DNA of 64,000 bases from CAZEBW01 sp964510205 (GCA_964510205.1 CAZEBW010000005.1:24556-88555); one strand, 5' to 3'. Shown: positions 14,712 to 22,848, counted from the first letter of the stretch. The notes: generated from the letters alone by a model not told the origin. A program made the numbers and translations.

Positions 14712-16727
14712 ATGACCCACCACGAGGACCTAGATCAATTGTGCATCAACACCCTGCGCACCTTGGCTATGGATGGGGTGCAGAAGGCCAATTCGGGTCA
14801 TCCGGGGCTGCCCATGGGCGCGGCGGCGATGGCCTATGTGCTGTGGACGCGGTTTCTGCGGCACAACCCGGCTAATCCGACTTGGCTAGACCGGGATCGC
14901 TTCGTCCTCTCAGCCGGGCACGGCTCCATGCTGCTGTACGGCCTGCTGCACCTCACGGGCTACGATCTGCCTCTGGAGGAGTTGCAAAATTTCCGCCAGT
15001 GGGGCAGCCGTACGCCTGGCCACCCCGAGTACGACCCTGCACGGGGCGTGGAGACCACCACCGGTCCGCTGGGGCAGGGCTTCGCCAACGGTGTGGGCAT
15101 GGCCATCGCCGAGGCCTACCTGGCCGCCCACTTCAACCGCCCCGGCCACGAGATCGTGGATCACTACACCTACGCCATTGTCAGCGACGGCGACCTGATG
15201 GAGGGCGTGACCTCAGAGGCCGCTTCGCTGGCCGGCCATCTGCGACTGGGCAAGCTGATCTACCTGTACGATGACAACCGCATCTCCATTGAGGGCAGCA
15301 CCGACCTGGCCTTCACCGAGGATCGAGGCCAGCGTTTTGAGGCCTACGGCTGGCACGTGCAGCGCGTGGACGGGTACGACCTGGAGGGCATCGCCGTCGC
15401 CATCCGCGCGGCCCAGGCCGATGCCCGGCCCTCGCTCATCGTCGCCCGCACCCACATCGGCTACGGCAGCCCCCACAAGCAGGACACCGCCGAAGTGCAC
15501 GGCTCGCCGCTGGGCGATGAAGAGCTGCGGCTCACCAAGGAGAACCTGGGCTGGCCCACCGAGCCGCCGTTCTTCATCCCCGATCAGGCCCGGGCCCATT
15601 TCCGTCAGGCCCTGGAAAAAGGGAGTGCCTGGGAAGCGGAGTGGCAGGTCCGTTTCGAGGCCTACGCCGCCGCGTATCCCGATTTGGCCGAGGAGTGGCG
15701 CGTGGTGATGGCCGGCGAGTTGCCCCAGGGCTGGGACGCAGACCTGCCCGCTTTCGAGCCGCAGGACGGTCCACTGGCTACCCGCGTGGCTTCGGGCAAG
15801 GTGCTCAACGCCGTCGCTCCCTACCTGCCCGCTCTGATCGGCGGCTCGGCGGATCTGGCCCCATCTTGCAAGACCTACCTGAATGGCTATGGCGACTTCG
15901 CTGCCGAGAATCCTGGCGGGCGCAACCTCCACTTCGGGGTGCGGGAGCATGCCATGGGCGGCGTCCTGAGCGGCATGGCCCTGCACGACGGGGTGATCCC
16001 CTACGGCGGCACCTTTTTGGTTTTCTCTGACTACATGCGGCCCAGCATCCGCCTGGCGGCCATGATGGAGTTGCCCGTCGTCTACGTCTTCACCCACGAC
16101 AGCATCGGCATCGGAGAAGACGGGCCGACCCATCAGCCGATCGAGCAACTGGCGTCGCTGCGGGCTATCCCGCATCTCACTGTGATCCGTCCCGCTGACG
16201 CCGCCGAGACGGTCGTCGCCTGGCGGGTGGCCCTGGAGCGCCGCGAGGGACCGGCGGCGCTGCTCTTCACCCGCCAGAAGCTGCCCGTGTTGGATCGCGC
16301 CGCGTTGGCTCCTGCGGATGGATTGGCGCGCGGCGCCTACGTCCTGGCCCAAGCCGAGGCAGAGCGACCCGACATCATCCTCATCGCTACAGGCTCCGAG
16401 GTGCATCCCGCTCTGGCGGCGCGGGAGCGGCTGGCGGAGCGGGGAGTGAAGGCTCGCGTGGTGAGCATGCCCAGTTGGGAGCTTTTTGAGCGGCAGCCTC
16501 CATCGTATCGCGACGCTGTGTTGCCTCCCCAAGTGACCGCCCGCCTGGCCATTGAGGCTGGCGTGCCGCAGGGCTGGCGTCGCTACGTCGGGGATCGAGG
16601 CGACGTGATCGGCATTGAGCGATTTGGGGCCTCGGCGCCGTACAAGGTGCTGTGGGAGAAATATGGATTCACCTCGGAGAACATCGTCGCCCGTGCCGTG
16701 GAGATGCTGGGAAAAAAGGAGCAGTAG
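14712..16727 (+). CDS. tkt: Transketolase
   Basis: Transfers two-carbon ketol units between sugar phosphates in the pentose phosphate pathway, with thiamine diphosphate. At 671 residues it is full length. Visible motifs: NSGHPGLPMGAAAMAYVLW, DRFVLSAGHGSMLLY, TPGHPEYDPARGVETTTGPL, TPP/Mg site IVSDGDLMEGVTSEA, PALIGGSADLAPS, HDSIGIGEDGPTHQP and a C-terminal domain with ATGSEVHPALAA. Why it sits inside a ferritin/rubredoxin run is unclear; NADPH supply for peroxide defence is a possible link. Confidence 0.96.
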   Translation: MTHHEDLDQLCINTLRTLAMDGVQKANSGHPGLPMGAAAMAYVLWTRFLRHNPANPTWLDRDRFVLSAGHGSMLLYGLLHLTGYDLPLEELQNFRQWGSRTPGHPEYDPARGVETTTGPLGQGFANGVGMAIAEAYLAAHFNRPGHEIVDHYTYAIVSDGDLMEGVTSEAASLAGHLRLGKLIYLYDDNRISIEGSTDLAFTEDRGQRFEAYGWHVQRVDGYDLEGIAVAIRAAQADARPSLIVARTHIGYGSPHKQDTAEVHGSPLGDEELRLTKENLGWPTEPPFFIPDQARAHFRQALEKGSAWEAEWQVRFEAYAAAYPDLAEEWRVVMAGELPQGWDADLPAFEPQDGPLATRVASGKVLNAVAPYLPALIGGSADLAPSCKTYLNGYGDFAAENPGGRNLHFGVREHAMGGVLSGMALHDGVIPYGGTFLVFSDYMRPSIRLAAMMELPVVYVFTHDSIGIGEDGPTHQPIEQLASLRAIPHLTVIRPADAAETVVAWRVALERREGPAALLFTRQKLPVLDRAALAPADGLARGAYVLAQAEAERPDIILIATGSEVHPALAARERLAERGVKARVVSMPSWELFERQPPSYRDAVLPPQVTARLAIEAGVPQGWRRYVGDRGDVIGIERFGASAPYKVLWEKYGFTSENIVARAVEMLGKKEQ

Positions 16728-16729
16728 AA

Positions 16730-17224
16730 ATGCAAGAAGACTCTGTTGTGTTGCAGGCCCTGCGCCAGGCCATGCGTTTGGAGCAGGATGGTTATCAGTT
16801 TTACACCAAAGCTGCGGAGAGGACAGCGGATCCACTGGGTAAGGAGATGTTTCTGTCCCTGGCCGATGATGAGAAACTGCACCTGCGCATCGTGCGGGAT
16901 CAGTACGAAGCGCTGAGCGGGGGCAGGGGGTGGATCTCCCTCTCCGATGAACTGGAGCTTAAGCCCGTGGATGTGGATCAACCTCTCTTCCCGCCGGATG
17001 ATGAGGTTATTGATCCCGAAGCCAGCGATACTGACGCCCTGCTGTTCGCGCTGCAGATCGAAAACGAGAGCTACGAGCTGTACAGGAAAGCGGCGAGCGA
17101 AACCGCCGATCCGGCGGGCAAGGATATGTATCGGCGTTTGGCCAGTTATGAGCGCACTCACTTCGATGTTTTGATGCTCAACTACGAACATCTGATGAGC
17201 ACCGGAAACTGGCATGGTCTGTAG
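16730..17224 (+). CDS. Ferritin-like/rubrerythrin-family protein
   Basis: A 164-residue paralog of the 13328 gene, starting 2 bp after transketolase. Helix motifs: MRLEQDGYQFYTKAAER, ADDEKLHLRIVRDQYE, LQIENESYELYRKAA and ASYERTHFDVLMLNYEH. The linker VDVDQPLFPPDDEVID is shared with the 13328 protein. Tight spacing to tkt suggests cotranscription with it. Function as a diiron peroxidase or iron protein is inferred from the fold. Confidence 0.87.
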   Translation: MQEDSVVLQALRQAMRLEQDGYQFYTKAAERTADPLGKEMFLSLADDEKLHLRIVRDQYEALSGGRGWISLSDELELKPVDVDQPLFPPDDEVIDPEASDTDALLFALQIENESYELYRKAASETADPAGKDMYRRLASYERTHFDVLMLNYEHLMSTGNWHGL

Positions 17225-17282
17225 GATAGGAGATGACTTCTGGCTCACGAACAGCTTGCTGGCAATAGACATTCGCTAGGCC

Positions 17283-17348
17283 AGGTGCAACGCACTTTAC
17301 TGCTTGAAATCACAGCTTTTTGAATGTCAGCCGAAGTGCGTTGCACCT
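17283..17348. repeat. AGGTGCAACGCACTT inverted repeat, copy 1
   Basis: Arms AGGTGCAACGCACTT (17283-17297) and AAGTGCGTTGCACCT (17334-17348) are perfectly complementary over 15 bp with a 36-nt loop. Sister copies lie at 17814-17846 and 31060-31093. Confidence 0.85.
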
Positions 17349-17384
17349 TAACCGACATTGAATAGACATTGAGGGAGAAAAGCC

Positions 17385-17792
17385 ATGAATCAAGCCGGTC
17401 CCATCGAGAGGATTCTCAAAGAGAGCGAGACCATCGCCGTGGTGGGCCTTTCGCCCCATCCCACGCGCGCCAGCCACAGCGTGGCCCGCTACCTACAGGC
17501 TCAAGGCTACCGGATCATACCCGTGAATCCCACCGTTGAGGAGGTCTTGGGCGAGAAGAGCTACCCCGATTTGGCTTCCGTGCCGGAGGAAGTAGATGTG
17601 GTGGACATCTTCCGTCGTCCCGAACACGTGCCGGCTATCGTAGAGGCGGCCATCGCCAAGGGGGCGCGGGCGGTGTGGATGCAGGAGGGAATCGTCCATG
17701 AGGAGGCGGCAGCCAGAGCACGCGAGGCCGGGCTGATGGTGGTCATGGACCGCTGTATGTACAAGGAGCATCGGCGCTTGACGAGTGCGTGA
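17385..17792 (+). CDS. CoA-binding domain protein (YccU family)
   Basis: A 135-residue Rossmann-fold protein of the CoA_binding_2 type: TIAVVGLSPHPTRASHSVAR, YRIIPVNPTVEEVLGEKSYP, VDVVDIFRRPEHVPAIVE and AVWMQEGIVHEEAAARA. The family binds CoA or a related nucleotide; a physiological role is not established. GAGGGAGAAAAGCC precedes the ATG. It is flanked on both sides by copies of the same inverted repeat. Confidence 0.93.
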   Translation: MNQAGPIERILKESETIAVVGLSPHPTRASHSVARYLQAQGYRIIPVNPTVEEVLGEKSYPDLASVPEEVDVVDIFRRPEHVPAIVEAAIAKGARAVWMQEGIVHEEAAARAREAGLMVVMDRCMYKEHRRLTSA

Positions 17793-17813
17793 AAGAGGAA
17801 ACGGCTCGGTGAC

Positions 17814-17846
17814 AGGTGCAGTGCACTTCGAAAGTGCGTTGCACCT
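17814..17846. repeat. AGGTGCAACGCACTT inverted repeat, copy 2
   Basis: AGGTGCAGTGCACTT (17814-17828) and AAGTGCGTTGCACCT (17832-17846): same element as at 17283, with a 3-nt loop and two base changes in the left arm. It follows the CoA-binding gene and could act as a transcript end, although the T-run is only three bases. Confidence 0.8.
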
Positions 17847-17877
17847 TTGTTCATTGCCCTTTATTTAACATAAAGCC

Positions 17878-17906
17878 TTGACGAACGCGGTCAAATCTGG
17901 TAAAAT
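17878..17906 (+). promoter_or_regulatory. Sigma-70-type promoter for the site-2 protease gene
   Basis: TTGACG (17878-17883), 17-nt spacer, TAAAAT (17901-17906), about 48 nt upstream of the ATG at 17955. Confidence 0.75.
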
Positions 17907-17954
17907 ATAGAGCGGGGTCGGATGCCTGGCTGCTCAACCTGAAGGGGTAACTTG

Positions 17955-19073
17955 ATGAAGACGACTTGGCGCATCGGCAGGATTCTTGGCATAGACATCA
18001 ACATAGATTCCAGTTGGCTGATTATCTTTGCCCTGTTCATCTGGAGCATGGCCGGCATCTATTTTCCGCAGCAGTATCCTCGCTGGCCGACCTGGTTGCA
18101 TTGGGCGGTGGGCTTGGTGACCAGTCTGCTCTTCTTCGGCTCGGTGTTGGGCCACGAGTTAGCTCACTCCCTAGTGGCCATCAGCCAGGGGGACGAGGTG
18201 AGCAGTATCACGCTCTTCATCTTTGGCGGCGTGGCCAGGATCACCGAGGAACCAGACACGCCGCTCAAAGAGTTGCTCATGGCCATCGTGGGGCCCTTGT
18301 TCAGCCTGACCGTCGGGATAGCCTTCGGCGTGCTCTCGTTGCTGACGCGAGGTCTCGTCCAGCCTTTGAGCGCTCTGGCCTTCTATCTGTCCATCAGCAA
18401 CGTTGGCCTGGCCATCTTCAACCTCGTCCCTGGTTTTCCGTTGGATGGGGGGCGAGTGCTGCGGGCATTGATCTGGGGGCTCAGCGGAAATCTGAAGTTA
18501 GCCACCCGGCTGGCCTCTTGGGCTGGCCAGGGCATCGCTTTCCTCTTCATGCTCGGCGGCACCTGGCAGATCCTCGGGGGCCAATGGGACAATGGGCTTT
18601 GGATCATCTTCATCGGCTGGTTTCTGTACAGTGCGGCCACCAGGGGTTATCGTCAGGTGCTGGTTAGGGAGATGCTGGGGGAGGTCAGAGCGGGCGATCT
18701 CATGACCACGGACTTTGTCACGGTGAGTGGGGATCTCACCCTGCAGCAGTTGGTGGACGAGTACGTGTTGCGCCGTCACGCACATGCCTTCCCCGTGGCC
18801 GACGCTGGCCTGCTGCGGGGCATCATCTGCCTGCACGATGTCAAAACCATTGCCCGGGAGAGGTGGCCCTTCACGCGGGTGCGCGAGGTCATGACCCCTT
18901 GGGCCGAGTTAGAGACCGTCTCTGCCGGCGACGACGGCAGTACCATTTTGGCGCGCCTCAACGCTCGCGACGTTGGCCAGCTTCCGGTGGTGGAGGCGGG
19001 CAGGTTAGTGGGTCTGCTGCGCCGTCACGATGTGCTTCGCTATCTTCAGGGGCGGACAGCGTTGGGAGCCTAG
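17955..19073 (+). CDS. Site-2 protease family (M50) membrane metalloprotease with CBS domains
   Basis: A 372-residue intramembrane protease of the SpoIVFB/Rip3 group. Several transmembrane segments lie in residues 10-225. The zinc motif GHELAHSLVA is near residue 65 and the second metal site is NLVPGFPLDGGRVLRALIW near residue 155. A pair of CBS domains follows (about 238-365: VRAGDLMTTDFVTVSG and REVMTPWAELETVSAG), as expected for ATP-sensing site-2 proteases. Substrate unknown. ATG at 17955 is preferred over the TTG just upstream. Confidence 0.93.
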   Translation: MKTTWRIGRILGIDINIDSSWLIIFALFIWSMAGIYFPQQYPRWPTWLHWAVGLVTSLLFFGSVLGHELAHSLVAISQGDEVSSITLFIFGGVARITEEPDTPLKELLMAIVGPLFSLTVGIAFGVLSLLTRGLVQPLSALAFYLSISNVGLAIFNLVPGFPLDGGRVLRALIWGLSGNLKLATRLASWAGQGIAFLFMLGGTWQILGGQWDNGLWIIFIGWFLYSAATRGYRQVLVREMLGEVRAGDLMTTDFVTVSGDLTLQQLVDEYVLRRHAHAFPVADAGLLRGIICLHDVKTIARERWPFTRVREVMTPWAELETVSAGDDGSTILARLNARDVGQLPVVEAGRLVGLLRRHDVLRYLQGRTALGA

Positions 19074-19099
19074 TTCGACTCACGCCGCTGCAGAGCCGG

Positions 19100-19125
19100 C
19101 TTCGTCCTGAGCAAAGTCGAAGGGG
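19100..19125. repeat. GTCCTGAGC-type dispersed repeat, copy 1
   Basis: CGTCCTGAGCAAAGTCGAAG, a variant of the widespread CTTCGACAAGCTCAGGAC word. A second copy is at 32582-32605. Confidence 0.6.
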
Positions 19126-19161
19126 GGTGCTAGGGCGCATGAGCACGAAAGAAACTATGTC

Positions 19162-19184
19162 ACCGGCCCTTTTGGGCCGGTTTA
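19162..19184 (+). terminator. Hairpin terminator-like element
   Basis: ACCGGCCC (19162-19169), loop TTTT, GGGCCGGT (19174-19181) followed by TTAAT. Probably ends the site-2 protease transcript; the T-run is short. Confidence 0.5.
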
Positions 19185-19220
19185 ATCGGAACAAAACCAA
19201 GATAGGGGTGTTAGAGTAAA

Positions 19221-19559
19221 ATGTATCCTGACAGCGAAATCCTGTTTCCCACTCGCTGCATCTCGGGTCTCAAAGGGCTGCGGGATGAGCAGTGGGATGA
19301 GTTAGTAGAGCGAGTGTCCTCTTTGCCGGAGACGCACGAGGACAGTCTAGCTTTTTCGTTGATGATGATCAAGCTGTGCAAGTGTTTGCGATGCGATCTG
19401 GGCAGCTACAGAGCTTCATTGGGTTGCTGTACCTGTGCGCAGCGGGCGGTCAAAGGCTTCAAGAGATCGGACAGGGCCTTGTTGCGCTATTACGAGAGGG
19501 CCAGGAGCGAGGTTCTGAAGTACCTAGAGAGGGTCAGTGCAGAGGAAGAGGCGGCTTGA
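19221..19559 (+). CDS. Conserved-looking cysteine-rich hypothetical protein
   Basis: A 112-residue soluble protein I do not recognise. It has a cluster of cysteines: KLCKCLRCDLGSYRASLGCC then TCAQRAV, plus C13. That is enough to bind zinc or an Fe-S cluster. The C-terminal third is a charged helix (ERARSEVLKYLERVSAEEE). It is followed by a strong terminator, so it is a transcription unit of its own. Confidence 0.65.
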   Translation: MYPDSEILFPTRCISGLKGLRDEQWDELVERVSSLPETHEDSLAFSLMMIKLCKCLRCDLGSYRASLGCCTCAQRAVKGFKRSDRALLRYYERARSEVLKYLERVSAEEEAA

Positions 19560-19576
19560 GCATTGCGAACACGGCA

Positions 19577-19620
19577 AGGGTTCACCCCCGTGAAAATTCA
19601 TTCGGGTGAACCCTTTTTGT
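19577..19620 (+). terminator. Rho-independent terminator
   Basis: AGGGTTCACCC (19577-19587) pairs with GGGTGAACCCT (19604-19614), followed by TTTTGTTT. An 11-bp perfect stem ending the 19221 gene. Confidence 0.88.
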
Positions 19621-19636
19621 TTGGGTTAGGTGTGTC

Positions 19637-19665
19637 TTGTCGCTCTGATACCAATGTGGTATAAT
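19637..19665 (+). promoter_or_regulatory. Sigma-70-type promoter for the PAS-domain gene
   Basis: TTGTCG (19637-19642), 17-nt spacer, TATAAT (19660-19665), 22 nt before the ATG at 19688. Confidence 0.8.
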
Positions 19666-19687
19666 AGATGGTGTGGAGGTATTGGGG

Positions 19688-20095
19688 ATGCAAACAGGCA
19701 AGGTTGAGGCTACAATGGGGAGCGTAATGATTGACGCTGCACTCGCGGCCGCCATCCTGGACAGCCTCAAAGATCCCGTGTTGTTCGCCGATACGGAGCA
19801 CATCATTCGCTACATGAACAAGGCCGCGGTCGCTCACTACGACGAGGGGGAAGGCCTGCTCGGCCGCTCGCTGCTGGATTGTCACAATGAGCAATCGCAG
19901 CAGCAGATCATCGAAATCCTGTCCGCCATGCAGGCCGGGGAAGAGGAGCGGCTCATCACCGACAACGAGGAGCACCGCATCTACATGCGAGCGGTGCGCG
20001 GCCCAGACGGCCAGGTGTTGGGGTATTATGAGCGGTATGAGCCGCCGGTGAAGCGAGGACTTGCGGTTGGACTGTCGGACCAGTGGCCTGTATAA
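19688..20095 (+). CDS. Stand-alone PAS domain protein
   Basis: A 135-residue protein consisting of one PAS domain: ILDSLKDPVLFADTEHIIRY, NKAAVAHYDEGEGLLGRSLLDC, then EEHRIYMRAVRGPDGQVLGY. It resembles the PAS module found at the end of DUF438 proteins. No output domain is attached, so it would sense a ligand and act on a partner. Part of its 3' half (19928-20041) is repeated at 20902-21015. ATG at 19688 has GGAGGTATTGGGG upstream. Confidence 0.82.
   Translation: MQTGKVEATMGSVMIDAALAAAILDSLKDPVLFADTEHIIRYMNKAAVAHYDEGEGLLGRSLLDCHNEQSQQQIIEILSAMQAGEEERLITDNEEHRIYMRAVRGPDGQVLGYYERYEPPVKRGLAVGLSDQWPV
19928..20041 (+). repeat. 114-bp direct repeat, copy 1 (inside the PAS gene)
   Basis: Matches 20902-21015 with four differences that I count by eye. 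The two copies flank the 116-residue hypothetical gene and the C39-like peptidase gene. Confidence 0.9.
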
Positions 20096-20116
20096 AGGGT
20101 GAAGGAGAAGAGAAGC

Positions 20117-20467
20117 ATGTCTGTTATACTTCAGCAACGTGATCTGCCCCGCGGCCAGGTGCGGGTGGACATCCATATTGAAGCTAACCTGAACGTGTCG
20201 GCGTTTGTGGCCCGGCAGAAAGTGACGGGATATGTGCTGGACCACGTGAGTGATCACATGGCCGGCGACGAGCCTAGTCTGGTGGTAGACGGGGAACGCT
20301 TCTTGTGGCGCGTACCGGTCTACCTGGCCGTGCTGCCTCAAGGACGGCTAGGCCAGGTAGGAACGATTGACGTAGATGCTCAAAATGGTCAACTCTTGGT
20401 ACCCACGGAACTCATTGAGGGGATGCGCCGCAATGCCCAGACACTTGTTGAACGTTCCTCTGCATAA
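20117..20467 (+). CDS. Hypothetical protein paired with a C39-like peptidase
   Basis: A 116-residue protein I do not recognise. The N-terminus (RGQVRVDIHIEANLNVSAFV) and middle (GERFLWRVPVYLAVLPQGRL) look like mixed alpha/beta. ATG at 20117 follows GGAGAAGAGAAGC. It overlaps the next gene by 35 nt in another frame, so the two are probably coexpressed. The pair may be a module inserted within the PAS locus. Confidence 0.6.
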   Translation: MSVILQQRDLPRGQVRVDIHIEANLNVSAFVARQKVTGYVLDHVSDHMAGDEPSLVVDGERFLWRVPVYLAVLPQGRLGQVGTIDVDAQNGQLLVPTELIEGMRRNAQTLVERSSA

Positions 20468-20888
20468 GATGTCGCAAACAGCCGATTGTCTGGCGGCGTG
20501 TGCCTCGATGCTCCTCGCCTACATTGGGCATCCAGTGGCCTATGACGAGTTGCTCCGCGTGCTCGAAATTGGGCCGTTCGGCACACCGTCCCGCCGGATC
20601 ACCGGGTTGGTGCGCTGGGGCGTGGATGTCGAATACGACGAGGGAACGCTAGAAAAACTGCAAACGTTCCTGGACAACGATCGGCCTGTCATCGTCCTGG
20701 TACGCACCCGAGAGTTGCCGTACTGGCAGGGGGTGGACGTATATCACTCGGTCGTAGTCATTGGGTATGACGAAGCGCATATCTATGTCAACGACCCGTA
20801 TTTTGACGATGCCCCAAAGGTGGTGGCGATAGGCAACTTTGTGCTTGCTTGGCTGGAGATGAGTTATCGCTATGCCGTTCTTTCATGA
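20433..20888 (+). CDS. C39-like papain-fold peptidase
   Basis: A 151-residue domain of the Peptidase_C39_2 type: catalytic cysteine in TADCLAACASMLLAYIGHP, histidine in VYHSVVVIGYDE and aspartate in IYVNDPYFDD, in the right order. There is no signal peptide or ABC partner, so it is a free-standing cytoplasmic form. The overlapping upstream gene may encode its partner, substrate or inhibitor. The start is ambiguous; the ATG at 20433 was chosen because family similarity begins there (LLNVPLHKMSQTADC). Confidence 0.78.
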   Translation: MPRHLLNVPLHKMSQTADCLAACASMLLAYIGHPVAYDELLRVLEIGPFGTPSRRITGLVRWGVDVEYDEGTLEKLQTFLDNDRPVIVLVRTRELPYWQGVDVYHSVVVIGYDEAHIYVNDPYFDDAPKVVAIGNFVLAWLEMSYRYAVLS

Positions 20889-20901
20889 AATCGGAGCACT
20901 T

Positions 20902-21115
20902 ATGCAGGCCGGGGAAGAGGAGCGGCTCATCACTGACAACGAGAAGCACCGCATCTACATGCGAGCCGTGCGCGGCGCAGACGGCCAGGTGTTGGGGTAT
21001 TATGAGCGGTATGAGCGCGCCGGCGGAGTGAGAACTTGCCGATCAGTGGGGGGAACGGCTATCAAGCCGAGGAGTAGGCGGAGTTATTGGAACTCCGGCC
21101 GCGTTTGGATCTAGT
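20902..21115 (+). pseudogene. Duplicated PAS-gene fragment
   Basis: 20902-21015 repeats the 3' half of the PAS gene (19928-20041) with four differences; the encoded stretch EEERLITDNEKHRIYMRAVR is intact, but the N-terminal half of the domain is missing. Downstream similarity decays (CGGCGGAGTGAGAACTTGCC against the original 3' end). A remnant of a tandem duplication or of an insertion event. Confidence 0.8.
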
Positions 21116-21209
21116 TGCGCAGAGGGGGATGAAGTGATTCAACGATTTGAGACGCCTTGGGCTCAATTTGTCGAGAATCACCGCGTAAATAGAGCGCAGG
21201 AGAGACGCT

Positions 21210-22031
21210 ATGACCCATTTGAGCGAACAACGAGCTTCAAAAGCGGCTGAGGCCGCTGCCCGCCGCCTCAGCAAATTGGTGCGGCAAGCCAAAAGCGACT
21301 GGATCGCCCAGGCCCACGCGCTGCCCCTGCGCCGCGATATGGTGACTCTGCTCACTTACCTACACGAGAATCGGGTCAAGGGCACGCGAAGCATGGGCAA
21401 CCTGCCTCTCAAGGCCGTGCGTGAGGTGACGGCCCGCTTTGTGAATCCGCCAGAGCTAGACGTTACCATCGGGGACCGCACTTATCGGCTGCGAACCGAA
21501 GACGACGTCTGGCCTCTCTCTTTCCTGCATACCCTGGCCTACGTTGGCGAGTTGCTGGAGGGAGGTCCGGCCCGTCCGTGGATTGTTATGCGGGCCGGCG
21601 CGCAGTTTCTGGCCGCCAGCCCGCTGGTTCAGGTATGGGTGCTGCTGGTCACCTGGTGGGAGCGTGTCAACTGGCTCATCGCCTATCCTTTCGAGGGAAT
21701 GGGTGAAAGCCTGCCGCCCTGTTTTGAGCAGATCACCCTGGCCCACCTGCTGTCCTTACCGACCGAGACCCGCATCCCCTTTGAACCCTTCGCCGACAAG
21801 CTGATCGAAGAGACCGGGCTGAAGTGGGGAGCGCAGAAAGCGACCCACGATCGTATGCTCTTGCACGGTGCTACCGAGCGCATGGTGATTGGCATCCTGG
21901 CCGATTTCGGGGTGGTGGAACGGGAATACTGGGACAAGCCGCTGGGTAAAGGAACGATCAAGGAGCTGGTCGCCTTTCAGATCACTTCCTTCGGTAGAGG
22001 GCTGTTGGAGTCTCTTGAGGAGAGGAGATGA
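21210..22031 (+). CDS. Unrecognised 273-residue protein, first of a coupled pair
   Basis: Not assigned. The N-terminus is helical and basic (ASKAAEAAARRLSKLVRQAK). A segment LLTYLHENRVKGTRSMGNLP resembles a small winged-helix or helix-turn-helix region, and the end (FQITSFGRGLLESLEERR) looks like a second winged helix. The middle has a tryptophan-rich stretch (VWVLLVTWWERVNWLIAYPF) that is amphipathic rather than clearly membrane-spanning. It ends 4 nt before the next gene. The layout is reminiscent of a lineage-specific paralog family in Chloroflexota, which I cannot name. Confidence 0.7.
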   Translation: MTHLSEQRASKAAEAAARRLSKLVRQAKSDWIAQAHALPLRRDMVTLLTYLHENRVKGTRSMGNLPLKAVREVTARFVNPPELDVTIGDRTYRLRTEDDVWPLSFLHTLAYVGELLEGGPARPWIVMRAGAQFLAASPLVQVWVLLVTWWERVNWLIAYPFEGMGESLPPCFEQITLAHLLSLPTETRIPFEPFADKLIEETGLKWGAQKATHDRMLLHGATERMVIGILADFGVVEREYWDKPLGKGTIKELVAFQITSFGRGLLESLEERR

Positions 22032-22035
22032 AACG

Positions 22036-22848
22036 ATGCTGAATAAAGCCAAAGCATTGAGCAGACTGTTGGCCAGTCGGCTCGTTGCCGGCGAAGGGAA
22101 GACCATGGCCGAATGGCTGGGCCATCTACTGGAGACCGATCCGGCGTTCCGAGCTGAATTCGACCAGCACGTCAAAGCCCAACTGCGAGTGCAATACGAC
22201 CAGGCGTTACGGGACCTGCATGCCGAGATGCGCAACCCCGACCGCGAGCGGGAGGTCGTGTGGCAGTTGATCAGCAAGGTGAACACCAGCGGCCTGCCGG
22301 CGCCGGAGCACGTACCGGCTCTGATTGAACTGGAACGCACGACCCGCGAAGTTGGTGGCACCGCCTATGTCGCGGTTGAAGGGATGATCTTCGAGGCCCT
22401 GAGCAGCGTGACCGGTCGTCACCTGTGCGAGACCTGGGCGGAGAACACCACCGAGGCCCACGCTTTGCTCTCCTTCCTTGAGGAGGCGTTTCGCTACAGG
22501 CGTAAATACGACAGCTTTGCCGCCCGGCGTCGCGACGCCTCGTTGGAAATGGCGGCTACCATAGCTGCCCGCACCGGGGACGAACGGGCGTTGGCACTGC
22601 TGCACGAAGCGCTTTCCCGTCCGACCTCCAAGATTCGCGGCGTGGCGGCCATCGTCGTCTACGAGACCTACGAGTGGTTGGGCTGTGACGTGCCCCAGGA
22701 GCTGGTAGATCGCTTCTGGCAGATGGCCGAAGAAGATCGAGGCAAAAAGGTGCGTCAGACAGCCCTGGCCGTACTGCAACGTCTGGGACTTATCAGCTAC
22801 GAAGAGGCGATGGCACGGTTGGAAGGGAACAACGGACTCAGGGATTAA
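22036..22848 (+). CDS. Unrecognised 270-residue helical protein, second of a coupled pair
   Basis: Begins 4 nt after the 273-residue gene, with AGGAGATGAAACG as ribosome site. It is almost entirely helical. The C-terminal half (RTGDERALALLHEALSRPTS, then KIRGVAAIVVYETYEWLGCD and KKVRQTALAVLQRLGLISYE) looks like HEAT-type repeats, suggesting protein binding. No catalytic motif is visible. It probably works with the preceding product. Confidence 0.68.
   Translation: MLNKAKALSRLLASRLVAGEGKTMAEWLGHLLETDPAFRAEFDQHVKAQLRVQYDQALRDLHAEMRNPDREREVVWQLISKVNTSGLPAPEHVPALIELERTTREVGGTAYVAVEGMIFEALSSVTGRHLCETWAENTTEAHALLSFLEEAFRYRRKYDSFAARRRDASLEMAATIAARTGDERALALLHEALSRPTSKIRGVAAIVVYETYEWLGCDVPQELVDRFWQMAEEDRGKKVRQTALAVLQRLGLISYEEAMARLEGNNGLRD

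Noticed and set aside
15213..16835. Long open frame on the minus strand opposite transketolase
   Set aside because: It mirrors a certain gene, has no family resemblance and no ribosome site; such frames are common opposite GC-rich genes.
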